Shown one piece after another: positions 43,966 through 54,390 of a stretch of 64,000 nt of DNA. The notes below the pieces were generated by a model. That model had not been told where the DNA came from, did no database searches, and was given only the letters and a program-made list of their open reading frames with translations. Both the position numbers and the translations under genes were made by a program. Position 1 is the stretch's first letter. The number at the start of each line of letters is the position of its first letter. Source of the stretch: Fragilaria crotonensis (taxonomy: Eukaryota > Bacillariophyta > Fragilariophyceae > Fragilariales > Fragilariaceae); assembly GCA_022925895.1 (NCBI GenBank), contig JAKSYS010000032.1, positions 1 through 64,000 on the forward strand, read 5' to 3'.

Positions 43966-44468
43966 TGTTGAGAATCCCAGATATCGTGAGCGCGGTACCA
44001 CAGTACTTGCTCTGGTTATGGGGTGATAACTGCGGTTGTCAGGCCTTGACAAAATCTGTAAAGTAAAAGTTATGAGTTTAGGTTCTAACTAAACTCCTCT
44101 TCCAGGTTCCCTTCTCTGTCTCTCCAGAACCTTCTCCTGTCTTCTTCCTTCCTTGTGTCTCCTTCTTGTTCTTCCCAGTTCTTTTATAGTAGACTTCTGT
44201 CCAATCTCCTACATGTTTAATGATTTCCTTTGACTTTCCATAGTTTTCGTCCTCCGATGGAATCTTGGTTTGTTGGACTCTTTGGAAATCCGTAGATCGA
44301 TTAATTTCGAATTCTTTATCCCAGTTCAGTCGTGCGTTCAATTCCGAGTTCACGTCTGACTCGAATCTGACATTCCGTCCAAACGTCGAATCTCTCTCAG
44401 CTTCGCCAACGACAGTATTCACTGTCCCACCGGTACTGGACTTATCCAGTAGCCTACTATCCTCGACA
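43966..44468 (-). repeat. LTR (3' LTR in element sense)
   Basis: 503 bp, bounded TGTTGAG...CTCGACA on the plus strand (TG...CA). It matches 49511-50013 with only one difference noticed by eye. Confidence 0.92.
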
Positions 44469-47400
44469 TCCTCCCTCCAACAATCCAGGGTTCCATCTCG
44501 TATGTTCTTCGCGTGTTTCGTATGTAATTTCTCAGGACAGTTCTTGTTCAATATGTCCGCTGCATTCTCTTCCGATCGAATAAACTGCACGTTCAAATAA
44601 CCGTTATCTTCCAGTTCACGGATAAAATGAGCACGTACATCGATATGCTTCGTTCTGGCTCCGACATGTTGATTCTTGACCAAATAAATCGCTCCAAGAT
44701 TATCCTCGTACACTTTTCCCATATGACGTTTCTCATCCGGTCTTCGTATGCCTTCGTCGAGTAACATCATGATAAACTTGTTCTCGCATGCACCTCTCGC
44801 CAAACTGATATATTCCGCTTCGGTACTCGATAGTGTAACGACGTGTTGGGTCTTTGATTCCCAATGTACCAACGTTCCACCTAGCGTATGCAGTCCCGAA
44901 GATATACTCTTGCGATTGTCCGTATTCTTGGCATAGTCGGAATCCACCATAGAAATAGGTCGTAGTTCCTTGGGTCTCCTGTACGTAAGCCCCTCGTATG
45001 GTCGTAACTTGATATGACCGACCATTCTGTCCAATGCCTTCCAGTGATCCTCACCTGGGTTTGATAGGTGCTGTGCCAGTTCTCGAGCTGCGTTGGCCAA
45101 ATCCGGTGCCAGTTTCGTCGTTAAATACATGATCTTTCCAACCATTGACCTGTAGTCCGTCATATTAACCGTAGGTCCTTCGTTTTTACTTAGGTACTTG
45201 TTCGGGTATCCGGGCGTGTCGTAGGTCTTGACTTCCTTACCAGTAATCTTCTCGTAGGTTTCCACGATTTCATCTTCAAGTTTGTTCATCTTCGCAGTGA
45301 TAATGACATTTCCGTTTTCGTCCACGCTCCAATCGTACCATACTCCTAAGTGCTTCTTCAACTTTCCGAGATCAGATATATTGAATCGTTCCTTAAGCTT
45401 CGTCTTGAATTCCTCAATCGCCTTCTTCGATCCAACCAAAATTACGTCATCCACATGCACAACTGCCATCAGGGTCATATGCCCTTTCGTGTCTTTCCAG
45501 TAGTACATGCACGGATCAACCAGACTTTGAATCATATTCATGTACTTCGTCAAGTACTTACGTAGTGTCTTCATAAAAAGTCTTGGGACATCCACTCCTC
45601 CATACATCGGACGAGTCAACATAATACAATAACGTCTCAATTCGTCTTCCGTTATATATCCCAATTCAACAATACCTTCCGGCCACTCTGCAAATACTGG
45701 CTTGTCGTCTTCAAGTTCCGCGTTTAAGAACGCTGCTTCGATGTCAATCATCTCAATCGTCCAACCTTCGTCTTGCCTGTACAGCGCGATAGTAATCGCG
45801 AGTCTGACCGTAGTATCCGTTGCAACTGGTGAAAATGACTCTGTATAGTCCACACCAGGTACCATCACGTAGCCCTTCAGTACGATTCTGCTCTTGTACC
45901 GTAGTGTGCCGTCCTGTTCCTCCTTGATCTTGAAAATCCACTTAACAGGTATCGGTTTTCGTCCGTTCAACTTGTCCCTTGGGAATTTCTTCCATGCGTC
46001 CCGTGATATGAAGTTATTAATTTCGGACTTAGCAGACGGTATCCACTCTTGCTTCTTCGGTCCGGTCACAGCTGCACGAAATGTCTTAGGTTCGCCTGGG
46101 TCCGACGTAAGCATGGTATTAAATACCAGATGCGCAATTCGAGTTCTGCTTCTTGTACGCGTCCCGGGCTCGTCGTTTTCGATCACAACTGGACTCTCAA
46201 TTCCAAGTTTTTTCAATTCTCTTTCCAATGGTGTTGTCCTCTGTTTTTGCTGTTCCTCGACCATTTCTTCGGCATTCTCGATGATTGTTTGTTCTGTAGG
46301 CAACTCCACGATTCGCTCTTCAACGCTGTCGCCTTCCTTCGCAATATGATGACGTCTTCGTCGTCATCGGAGTCGGAATCGAAAAGAATTGAATCGGAGG
46401 CACGTCCATTTTCGTTTCGTTCTCGTCGTGTACCTCGTCTTCTTTCGTTCTCTCTGCTCAATCATCGACTCTATCCTCCCTGCTGAAGACATGGGAGTTT
46501 CAGCCGGTTGCAATGCAGTTATGGTCGCGATTTCCTCATCATACTCTGGAATGAGATGAATTTGGGGAGTCAATTCCTCTTCATCTGCCGCCAATTCAGC
46601 TTCCACCTCTTCCAGATCTTCACCTAGGACCATCTGACGGTCAAAGGCATCGTCCATTGTCAGTCTGATGTCATTTTCAGCCTGTGTCAAGTCAGCCCAT
46701 GCATGAATATCTCTTGTTTCAACAATTTTTCCACTGTAGGGATTGTACATCCTGTACACATCTCTTGCATGGTTCTCAGCATAACCAACCATGATCATCT
46801 TGGTGGCTTTCTCCTTGAACTTCCCCCTCATTGTCCCTCTGTTTGTAACATAGCCAATTCGGCCATATTCCACTGTGCTACCGTATATGGTGCACGGGGT
46901 ACCGTAGAACAGTTCGTCTGGGGGTACTGTACTGCGGGTATTGGGTAGTGTATTCCCGAGTACCGCCGCAGTCTTCGTCGCTTCCGCCCACAGTTTTCCT
47001 GTAGAAATTTGGTCCATCCTGCAGACAGCATCATAGCCAGTGCTCTGTTGGCGTCTCGTGCAAACATGCGTTCAACAACCCGTTATGCTGTGGTGTGTGC
47101 GGTGCCGTATACTCCATCTTGATATTGTACTGTCCTTCGCACATCTTTAAATCCGAAATGTGTTCTCCGGCATTGTCGCATCGGACGTACTTCACTTCAA
47201 TACCAGCCGCCTTCAATTTGTCCAGAAGTTCTTGAAGGTGCGCTTTATCCCACTCTTCTTAGCGCCGTAAAGTCCCACGACTTCCTCGTTTTGTCGTCGA
47301 CAATCTTGAACCAGTATCGTGATCCCGCAACCGTCTCGTTGTATGGACCACTCGTATCCATATATAGGCGTTCGCCACGTTCTTCAGCCTCGGTCGTCGT

Positions 47401-49510
47401 GATCTTATTGGTTCGTTTCTGCGTAGCGCACGTGCACATCCATCGCACACAGCCCACTCTCCCGTAGGTTTGATACCAAGCGTTTTAAGCAAGCTCCGAA
47501 CCACTTTTTCCGTCGCATGTCCAAATTTTCGATGCGCCTCATTGATGTCCATGGCTTCATTCTTCTGTTCTCGATGGTTTCGTCGCCTCGTTTCGCAATT
47601 CCTTCGGCATTAAAAGCTTCTCTTTCAAACGAAACTCGTCGCGCTTTCAGATAAGTCATCCCGTCTGTTTCCTTTTCAAATTTCATCGTGTCACCAGATG
47701 GGTTCTTGAGCTCAGATTCGTCTTTCCTGCTCACAAACTCGTTCCCATTCTCATTCAAACGTCCCACACTGATGAGGTTTCGAGCGAAGTCGGGGATAAC
47801 CATCACTTCTCGCAAAATCATCCGCTTATTGGTGTGTTTTTGCTCCAAACACAGATCTCCAATAGCTGTAGCTTTTAGGGTCTCATTGCTCCCAACTCTG
47901 ACATGCTCTCCATCCAAAGTAGCCTTCAAATTAAACATGTTGTTGGTGGTCTTAGCAACATGAGTAGTGGCGCCCGAATCCATCAACCAGTTCTCAAAAC
48001 CATCTTCATCATGGTCAGCAACAAACTTAGTTTTGCTGGAATTCGCCATGAAAACTTCTTCGTCCCACTTCCAATTACTTAGGCCTCGCGGGGTGTCCAT
48101 GCGGTATTCAGTCGTGTCGGATTCCTTTTTCTTGTCTTTTCGTCGTCGTTCCAGAAATCGTCTTCGTCATCGTCGTCATTGTCTTCGTGATTGCTTTCGT
48201 CATCGCTCGTTTCACACATATCAGCCCAACTCACGGGCTTTTGATCCTTCGGAGATCTTCTTCGAGTTCGGCGTCGTTCTTTCAATCCCATCGTAGTATT
48301 GACCAATTAATTCTTCTTCCGGTTCCGATACGTCGAGGGCAGTAATCGTCTCGGCAAATTTCTTGTACTTGCGATCCAACTCCGTATCAGGTTTACGTTT
48401 CCTGTTATCGTTCGCGATGTCGTTGAGAATCTCCAGGGCAAGCTTGTCCAGATCGATGTCGTTTTGTACCATTGGTTCCTCCCTGTTTCTCGTTTCGTGA
48501 ATAGCCATTCCGACAAACATTCCCGAGTCGTTTCCTTGAGTTTTGCAGTGCTGCGCTCGGTGCCCAACTTGGCCACATTTGTAACATTTTCCCGAAAACG
48601 AATTTTGCACTCCATTGCCATTCTTGACATTGCCTCCATTTCTCTCTTCATTGCTCTTGCAGTCTCGTGCCTTGTGCCCTTGTTTTCCACACTTATTACA
48701 CTTCCCTTTAAATTGCCTCCAGCTGTTTCGTCCGCCGGTCGTCGTGAGCGCCAAATGCTTCTGATTTCGTTCGCCTCCTTTTTCGTCTCTCTTTTCTTGA
48801 ATTCGTCCCTTAAACGGCTCAATGAACATTTGGTAGTGCCCTGTGATCTCCTCAACGAAGTCTTGATGGTCCATACCTCACGCCCAATCTTGCCGTTCAA
48901 CGAAGTGATGACGGCCTCGTAGTCGTTTTGGCAAACGTGCCAAAATTGTTGCTTGCATCTGTTCTTGGCTTCTCATGGTTCCATTTTCACACTTACCAAC
49001 CTCTCTGTTCAACCTTTCGAGCTCCAATATCCACATGTGCGGGTCCTCCATGTCATTCTTCATGTAACACTTCTCCAATTGCGTAGTCGCCTTCACAAGG
49101 TCTTTCGTCTTCTTCGAATCGTACCGACTTTTCAACGCTTTCCACATGTCGTTCGCCGTCTCTTCGGCCTCAATAATCGCAAATGCGTCGCCCTGGCATG
49201 ACATAATCAAAAAATTGCGAGCATCGTTGTTCCACTTCTGCGCTTGTTCTTCCTCTCTTGTCAACTCCACAGCCCCTGGGCTTGGCAGCTTCAACTTCCA
49301 GCAGGCCCCTCTCAAAGCCTTTGGACGCAGCAAACACTTCTGCCTTCTTGAAGAACTCTCGCGGTTCCATACCGCCCTTCGTCTTGTCATTTCCCCAAAA
49401 GGGAATGACCTTGATCGTCTCGAGCGGACTCGACTTCATCGTCGCTTCGCTCGCCATCGTCGTCGTCGTCGTTAGATCTTAACTCTCAAAAGCAATCGTT
49501 TTATAAAACG

Positions 49511-50013
49511 TGTTGAGAATCCCAGATATCGTGAGCGCGGTACCACAGTACTTGCTCTGGTTATGGGGTGATAACTGCGGTTGTCAGGCCTTGACAAAAT
49601 CTGTAAAGTAAAAGTTATGAGTTTAGGTTCTAACTAAACTCCTCTTCCAGGTTCCCTTCTCTGTCTCTCCAGAACCTTCTCCTGTCTTCTTCCTTCCTTG
49701 TGTCTCCTTCTTGTTCTTCCCAGTTCTTTTATAGTGGACTTCTGTCCAATCTCCTACATGTTTAATGATTTCCTTTGACTTTCCATAGTTTTCGTCCTCC
49801 GATGGAATCTTGGTTTGTTGGACTCTTTGGAAATCCGTAGATCGATTAATTTCGAATTCTTTATCCCAGTTCAGTCGTGCGTTCAATTCCGAGTTCACGT
49901 CTGACTCGAATCTGACATTCCGTCCAAACGTCGAATCTCTCTCAGCTTCGCCAACGACAGTATTCACTGTCCCACCGGTACTGGACTTATCCAGTAGCCT
50001 ACTATCCTCGACA
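49511..50013 (-). repeat. LTR (5' LTR in element sense)
   Basis: 503 bp, same limits and sequence as 43966-44468. Followed by CAGGTA at 50014-50019. Confidence 0.92.
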
Positions 50014-50279
50014 CAGGTACTGTATCAATCTTCAGACTCTGTGCCAGTGAAATATTACTTCACACTTCACACTTCACAATCTTACGGTACTTGTACCTTG
50101 TAGTAGGCACTAGTAGTACAGTAGTACTGTAGTTCTCATTAAGGGTGGCGAGTGGCGAATGGCATATGGCATGCTACCAGTACCAGGTAGTGGCATCCAA
50201 TATCCAATGGCAACCTGTCATGTCATCGCATGGATTCTCGTTGCTTTGGTCACATAAATCATTATCAGCGCAGAACATT

Positions 50280-51737
50280 ATGATGTTCTCATGGTGGGGT
50301 GCTTTTCCATTTCTCCTTTCACTTTGGCTATCGCTTTTGACCTCGAAATTCGCTGTGAATGTCAATGGCTTCCTAATTGTCTCATCAAGTCCTCCGATGC
50401 GGCATGTAAATGATGTTCCACCGTCGTTCAGATCAATTGCCTGCTCATTGTCCAAAAATCAGTTCGAGAGCGAAGACGACATGAAACGGAGGATGGAATT
50501 GGTTAGGAATCTTCAAGAAACATATTACAAATCCGAAAATGGCAATTTACCGACCTTGGACCCGTCCACCGGCATTATTCACCACTTGCCGCTGTGGCGT
50601 GTCTCGTGGACCGAACTTCCGGGACGATCCAATGTGCTGAACGTTCATGAACCCACCTACACGGACATGTTCGAGACCATCCTCAATCGACCCAAACCGT
50701 GGTATTTCGGACATTTATATCTGCCGGGGGGCTCTCAGAGTTTGCGATCTGGGGAACCTCAGTATCAACTCAGATCCTGGCGAGACTGTGATAGTGGCAG
50801 AGATGACGCGGACACAGTAATGTCACTGGAACCCAACTGTCGGACTGCGGTGGTGGGAACTCTCATGAAAATTGTAGACTTTCGACGACTTGAAGACGGC
50901 CGTTTGTGTTTACTGGTACATGCCATGGAGCGATTCGTGGTCCACGACGCCATTCAAAATTTACCCTATTCGATAGCTCATGTGCAGATTCTACCCGACT
51001 ATGAGCAATTAGCCACTCTCGACACGTTGGAAGAGCATGCTTTATTGGAAAGAGCCAGAGCTGTTCAAGAATCCTTCCGATATCATGACTACGAATACAA
51101 AGAAACTCCGCTGCCGCTGTCCCGCGACAAGTACATGTCGTTGGGAGACGTGTATGGCTCGTGGCTTTCAGACCTGTTGCCGTTCGCCCCCTACCATCTA
51201 GACACCACTCTGCTTATGACAGAGCCAGACGCTGTGACGATAATGCCGCCGCCAAACGATTCGGATGTACTTACATGCGGAGTCGAACTCTCAGTGGAAA
51301 CGAGACTCTTGAACAAAGCCATTGTGAAAGGTCCTGCATTCGGCGGCAATGGGAGTCGACGTATGGAGCGACGACGGCAACAATTAGCATTATCGAACGA
51401 CCAACTAGAAGCCCAACTTTGGAATGCTTTGGAGGATTATTGTTGCGCCAAGGGCATTCGGCTTCCTGACCAGGTACTTTGTTTGTTGCCCCAGGGACGA
51501 TCGTGGATGCGCGTACCCGACGTTTGGTACCGCAGAGTGTCAAATTCGCACTATCCCGCATGTCGACGGCAGACCCGACTCAGCTATGCTGTCGCATATT
51601 GGTTGGAACGAACCGGTCGTGATAAGGAGAATTTACGACAAGCGTGGTTGGAAACGCCCACAACCAAGGCGCGATTGATTGATCTGATCGAACGATTGGC
51701 AATGGCAAATGACGAACCGTTGCTAGATTTTCAATAG
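50280..51737 (+). CDS. LON substrate-binding (PUA-like) domain protein, signal-bearing
   Basis: 485 residues from ATG 50280. The frame is open further upstream but the hydrophobic start MMFSWWGAFPFLLSLWLSLL fits a signal peptide. SKFAVN behind it could be an ASAFAP-like plastid context. From about residue 103 (LPLWRVSWTELPG) to 225 (CLLVHAMERFVV) the LON N-terminal domain is recognisable: EPTYTDMFETIL, a glycine-rich turn, AVVGTLMKIVDFRRLEDGR. A helical C-terminal part follows, ending WLERTGRDKENLRQAW. There is no AAA+ or protease domain, so it is a LON-domain-only protein, possibly binding substrate or organelle targets. The copia element ends ~265 bp upstream and may affect its promoter. 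Confidence 0.8.
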   Translation: MMFSWWGAFPFLLSLWLSLLTSKFAVNVNGFLIVSSSPPMRHVNDVPPSFRSIACSLSKNQFESEDDMKRRMELVRNLQETYYKSENGNLPTLDPSTGIIHHLPLWRVSWTELPGRSNVLNVHEPTYTDMFETILNRPKPWYFGHLYLPGGSQSLRSGEPQYQLRSWRDCDSGRDDADTVMSLEPNCRTAVVGTLMKIVDFRRLEDGRLCLLVHAMERFVVHDAIQNLPYSIAHVQILPDYEQLATLDTLEEHALLERARAVQESFRYHDYEYKETPLPLSRDKYMSLGDVYGSWLSDLLPFAPYHLDTTLLMTEPDAVTIMPPPNDSDVLTCGVELSVETRLLNKAIVKGPAFGGNGSRRMERRRQQLALSNDQLEAQLWNALEDYCCAKGIRLPDQVLCLLPQGRSWMRVPDVWYRRVSNSHYPACRRQTRLSYAVAYWLERTGRDKENLRQAWLETPTTKARLIDLIERLAMANDEPLLDFQ

Positions 51738-52002
51738 GAAAGAATTGGGATGTATCGGCGAAGATAACTGTTGGCGTGTGCTGCAGATTTTGTTCATGGG
51801 AGGCGGTTAAACCCAAGGCGGAGGAATATTGTTGGTGCATTAGATGCAAACCCATTCCTTCCGTGCGCATAGCTTGTTGTTGTTTTAAAGTAACAATATT
51901 TTACACATCAAAATTGGGAATTAAACTCTGCTGAATGACTCGGAGTGCGGAACGCATTGGAGAACGAACACCAGACTCGGAGCGCGGAACGCAGTGTAGT
52001 AT

Positions 52003-53220
52003 TTAAACCAGGTCGGAATCACCCGTCAAGGATCGCTGGTCATTTCTACGGTATCCATTGTCGTACTCATCGTCGTCGCTGTAGCTATCGTCGTCGTCGT
52101 CGTCGTGGACATCATCACGACTGACCTCATTCGGACCGGACTGAATACTATGAGGTGATGCCCTCGCATCCACAGCACGGAAATGAGATAACTGTGGGAG
52201 ACCGGCATCGCCCGATTCATTTTGTGGCAATTCCTCGTCGGAATACTGTGATCGCCCTTCAGAATGTTCGTCGTCAAATTGCTCCTGTTGGCGTGGATCG
52301 GAATGTCGTCGATTGCCATTTTCCATTCGGAATGGTCCCGACTCTTCGCCGCCATCTTCTTCTTCGACCAAGGAAAGTCGCTGCTGCTGTGTATTAATGG
52401 AAGCAAAACCTGGGTTGGGTCCATCGCCATCGTCAAGTTCCCCCATCAACTTTCGATACCGCTCTTCGTTTTCTGCCTGACGTTGACGGTGGAGTCGATT
52501 TGCCTCAGCATCGCCATCACCGTCCATGCCATCGTTGTCTTCACCATATCCGCCGTCTTTGTGCAATCCACGATATGCTCCAGGTTCGCGACTGCTTACT
52601 CCCAAAGGCGACCTGATGCATATTACTCCAACAAGGATCCACACGACCCCGGCCAGAATGGAAAATGTGGAACCTAAACCGACACCGCAGGATGATTTGG
52701 TTATGTTCTTCAACAGCGGCCTGTCCTCATCAAGTGAATACTGAAAGAAGCCAGGGGCACATACGTTGCTGCCAGTGATGGCCAATGTTGAAAACGACAA
52801 AATACTCATTATGCATGACGCATACCCCAAATATTGGTAGTGCTTGGGCACTACAGGAAAGACAGTCCCCAACATGAGACACACAACAATAATTCCACCA
52901 AATAGCACTGTCAATGTCGAAAGTGTCGAAGTCGCTTGAAAGGCTGTATCCATCGATGGTGATCGACCGTTAATTGTATAGGAGTAACACGTCCCCTCAC
53001 TTTGCCATGCCCAGTATCCAATTCCTTGATTCTTAAGCAATTGCACATTTAATCCCTCAATGCTTGTGTTTTCCGAGTCGCCTTCCTTCATGTCCTCCAC
53101 GAGGGTCACGGTCCGATTAACAAAGGAACAGACGCAGGTGGAAGACAAACTAAACATCCATGCCATGGCGGCCAGGAGGGCAGGGAAAGAGGACCAAATC
53201 CCATTCGGAGCCTTATCCAT
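52003..53220 (-). CDS. Four-TM membrane protein with acidic cytosolic tail
   Basis: 405 residues from ATG 53220. Four membrane segments at about residues 11-33, 100-122, 130-150 and 181-203. The first loop has NRT and NTS glycosylation sites and GYWAWQSEGTCYSY, with Cys residues also in the second loop (NVCAPGFF, KSSCG), so disulfides are likely. The topology resembles the claudin/PMP22-type tetraspan fold, but no family signature is certain. The ~200-residue tail is rich in Asp/Glu/Ser/Gln, with an Asp run (DDDDDDSYSDDDEYD), and likely cytosolic. The frame is intact. The function is unknown. Confidence 0.7.
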   Translation of the reverse strand: MDKAPNGIWSSFPALLAAMAWMFSLSSTCVCSFVNRTVTLVEDMKEGDSENTSIEGLNVQLLKNQGIGYWAWQSEGTCYSYTINGRSPSMDTAFQATSTLSTLTVLFGGIIVVCLMLGTVFPVVPKHYQYLGYASCIMSILSFSTLAITGSNVCAPGFFQYSLDEDRPLLKNITKSSCGVGLGSTFSILAGVVWILVGVICIRSPLGVSSREPGAYRGLHKDGGYGEDNDGMDGDGDAEANRLHRQRQAENEERYRKLMGELDDGDGPNPGFASINTQQQRLSLVEEEDGGEESGPFRMENGNRRHSDPRQQEQFDDEHSEGRSQYSDEELPQNESGDAGLPQLSHFRAVDARASPHSIQSGPNEVSRDDVHDDDDDDSYSDDDEYDNGYRRNDQRSLTGDSDLV

Positions 53221-53603
53221 GCGACGCGTCGTTCGTTGGCTGCAGATAACAAGTAAGGTGCACGATATACGTGTGAGGTAATGCACATTTGATGATCCTT
53301 GTCAGTTGCATCAGTCAACGACAAGGACGTACATGGTTTCATTTCGTCGAATTCTCAGACAAAATCGACTGTTCACACAGTTTGTCAGGAATCCCATTAT
53401 TTCAATGGAAACTAATGAGTGACGTCTATTGAACTGAGAGCCGGGATGAGGTACTTAGTCGATTGACAGGTCTACAAAGGTGGTGTTGATGAGATAAAGG
53501 ATGTGCCTACTACCGGTAGTACGTACAATGGAGGCGCTTCACATTTCACACTCATCCCTGTCAGCCAAAAATTTGAAAAGGTGAGACATTTGTCGATGGT
53601 CAG
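53221..53603. other. Intergenic upstream of the four-TM gene
   Basis: About 380 bp, probably its promoter and 5' UTR. It includes the palindrome at 53508-53521 and ends with the hAT target duplication ATGGTCAG (53596-53603). Confidence 0.45.
53508..53521. repeat. Palindrome TACTACCGGTAGTA
   Basis: Second perfect copy of the 14-bp palindrome at 30332-30345, ~700 bp before the M3-like gene start and ~290 bp upstream of the minus-strand gene at 53220. Confidence 0.7.
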
Positions 53604-53924
53604 CAGAGACGGGAATTTCAAACCCAGCCCACCCAAACCCACGGCCCACCCAAACCCATTGGGTTAAGGGTGGGTTTTGGGTGAGCTCAGGATTTCATGG
53701 GTGGGTCTGGGTGGGCCGGCAAATCATAGCAAAAAATGACAGTAGATGTTTGCTACCGGTAGTAGTAGAACCATCTACTCCAGTACTAACTACTGGGTTT
53801 GGGTGGGTTTGGGTAGGTCTTGGTAGATCGTATGGGTTCTGGGTGGGTTTGGGCTGGTACTTCCGTGAGCGTAGCTTTACGTGGGTACCCATGGGTTTGA
53901 TATTTTCAGAATTTCCCGTCTCTG
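53604..53924. mobile_element. hAT-type MITE, 321 bp
   Basis: Ends are inverted CAGAGACGGGAA / TTCCCGTCTCTG, flanked by an exact 8-bp duplication ATGGTCAG (53596-53603 and 53925-53932). An 8-bp duplication and a CAG-type terminus are hAT hallmarks. The interior is built from GGGTTTGGGTGGG words and their complement, forming a second inverted symmetry (CCCACCCAAACCC on the left, GGGTTTGGGTGGG on the right). It has no coding capacity. A CTACCGGTAG palindrome lies inside at 53753-53762. Confidence 0.88.
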
Positions 53925-54390
53925 ATGGTCAGTCACCGGTCATCGGACATCGGACACACTATGCTCGAGTAGTGGTACCTGGTACTGTAGTCGTTGTACG
54001 TTATTGTACAATGGAGCGTAAACAGTATGCTGCCGTAGGTGCCTCAGTATTCAGTCTGCGATGTGTTGTACGTTACCGTTGTACTACGTAATTGCTCAAA
54101 TCGATACGCGGGTACTCGAGTACTAGTACCTGGTACGCTGGTGCAGTGCGATGCATGCACTCATTCTGGTGCCGGTACAGTAATCTGCTTGTAGTACTCC
54201 GGTACAGTAGTGTTTGGCCAAATGCCAAAGTATGCATACACATGAGCGAGCAAGGTTTGTGAGTCAGTTCTAAAGATTTGTCTACCTTTTGTAGTGGAAC
54301 TTGGTATCATGCAATGACAAAGGAAAACGATACAAGCTGTGCATTTCTCTGAGGGACGCGCTGCAACACTCATCGTTGTAGGGCGGCAAC
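53925..54390. other. GTAC-rich intergenic region
   Basis: About 460 bp upstream of the first M3-like gene, very rich in GTAC, TAGTAC and TTGTAC words. No gene was recognised. Promoter function is presumed. Confidence 0.45.

Larger units (their letters stand above)
43966..50013 (-). mobile_element. Ty1/copia LTR retrotransposon (CoDi-like), broken
   Basis: Read on the minus strand, 5' to 3': LTR; gag with two CCHC zinc knuckles (CNKCGKQGHKARDC and CYKCGQVGHRAQHC); aspartic protease (DSGATTH); integrase; reverse transcriptase; RNase H; LTR. Integrase before RT is the copia order. A purine-rich tract adjoins the 3' LTR. CAGGTA flanks both ends as a probable target duplication. The two 503-bp LTRs are almost identical, so insertion is recent. 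The coding region is broken, with roughly half a dozen or more interruptions, mostly upstream of the reverse transcriptase. The last pol frame runs into the LTR. Confidence 0.9.

Noticed and set aside
44265-44600. Plus-strand open frame over the copia 3' LTR and pol end
   Set aside because: It is an antisense shadow of the pol frame and is duplicated by the other LTR.
49623-49967. A separate 114-codon gene in the LTR
   Set aside because: It is the LTR copy of the end of the copia pol frame, not an independent gene.
53630-53860. Interstitial telomere-like TTTGGG repeats
   Set aside because: The words are irregular and lie wholly between hAT termini with an 8-bp target duplication; they belong to the MITE.
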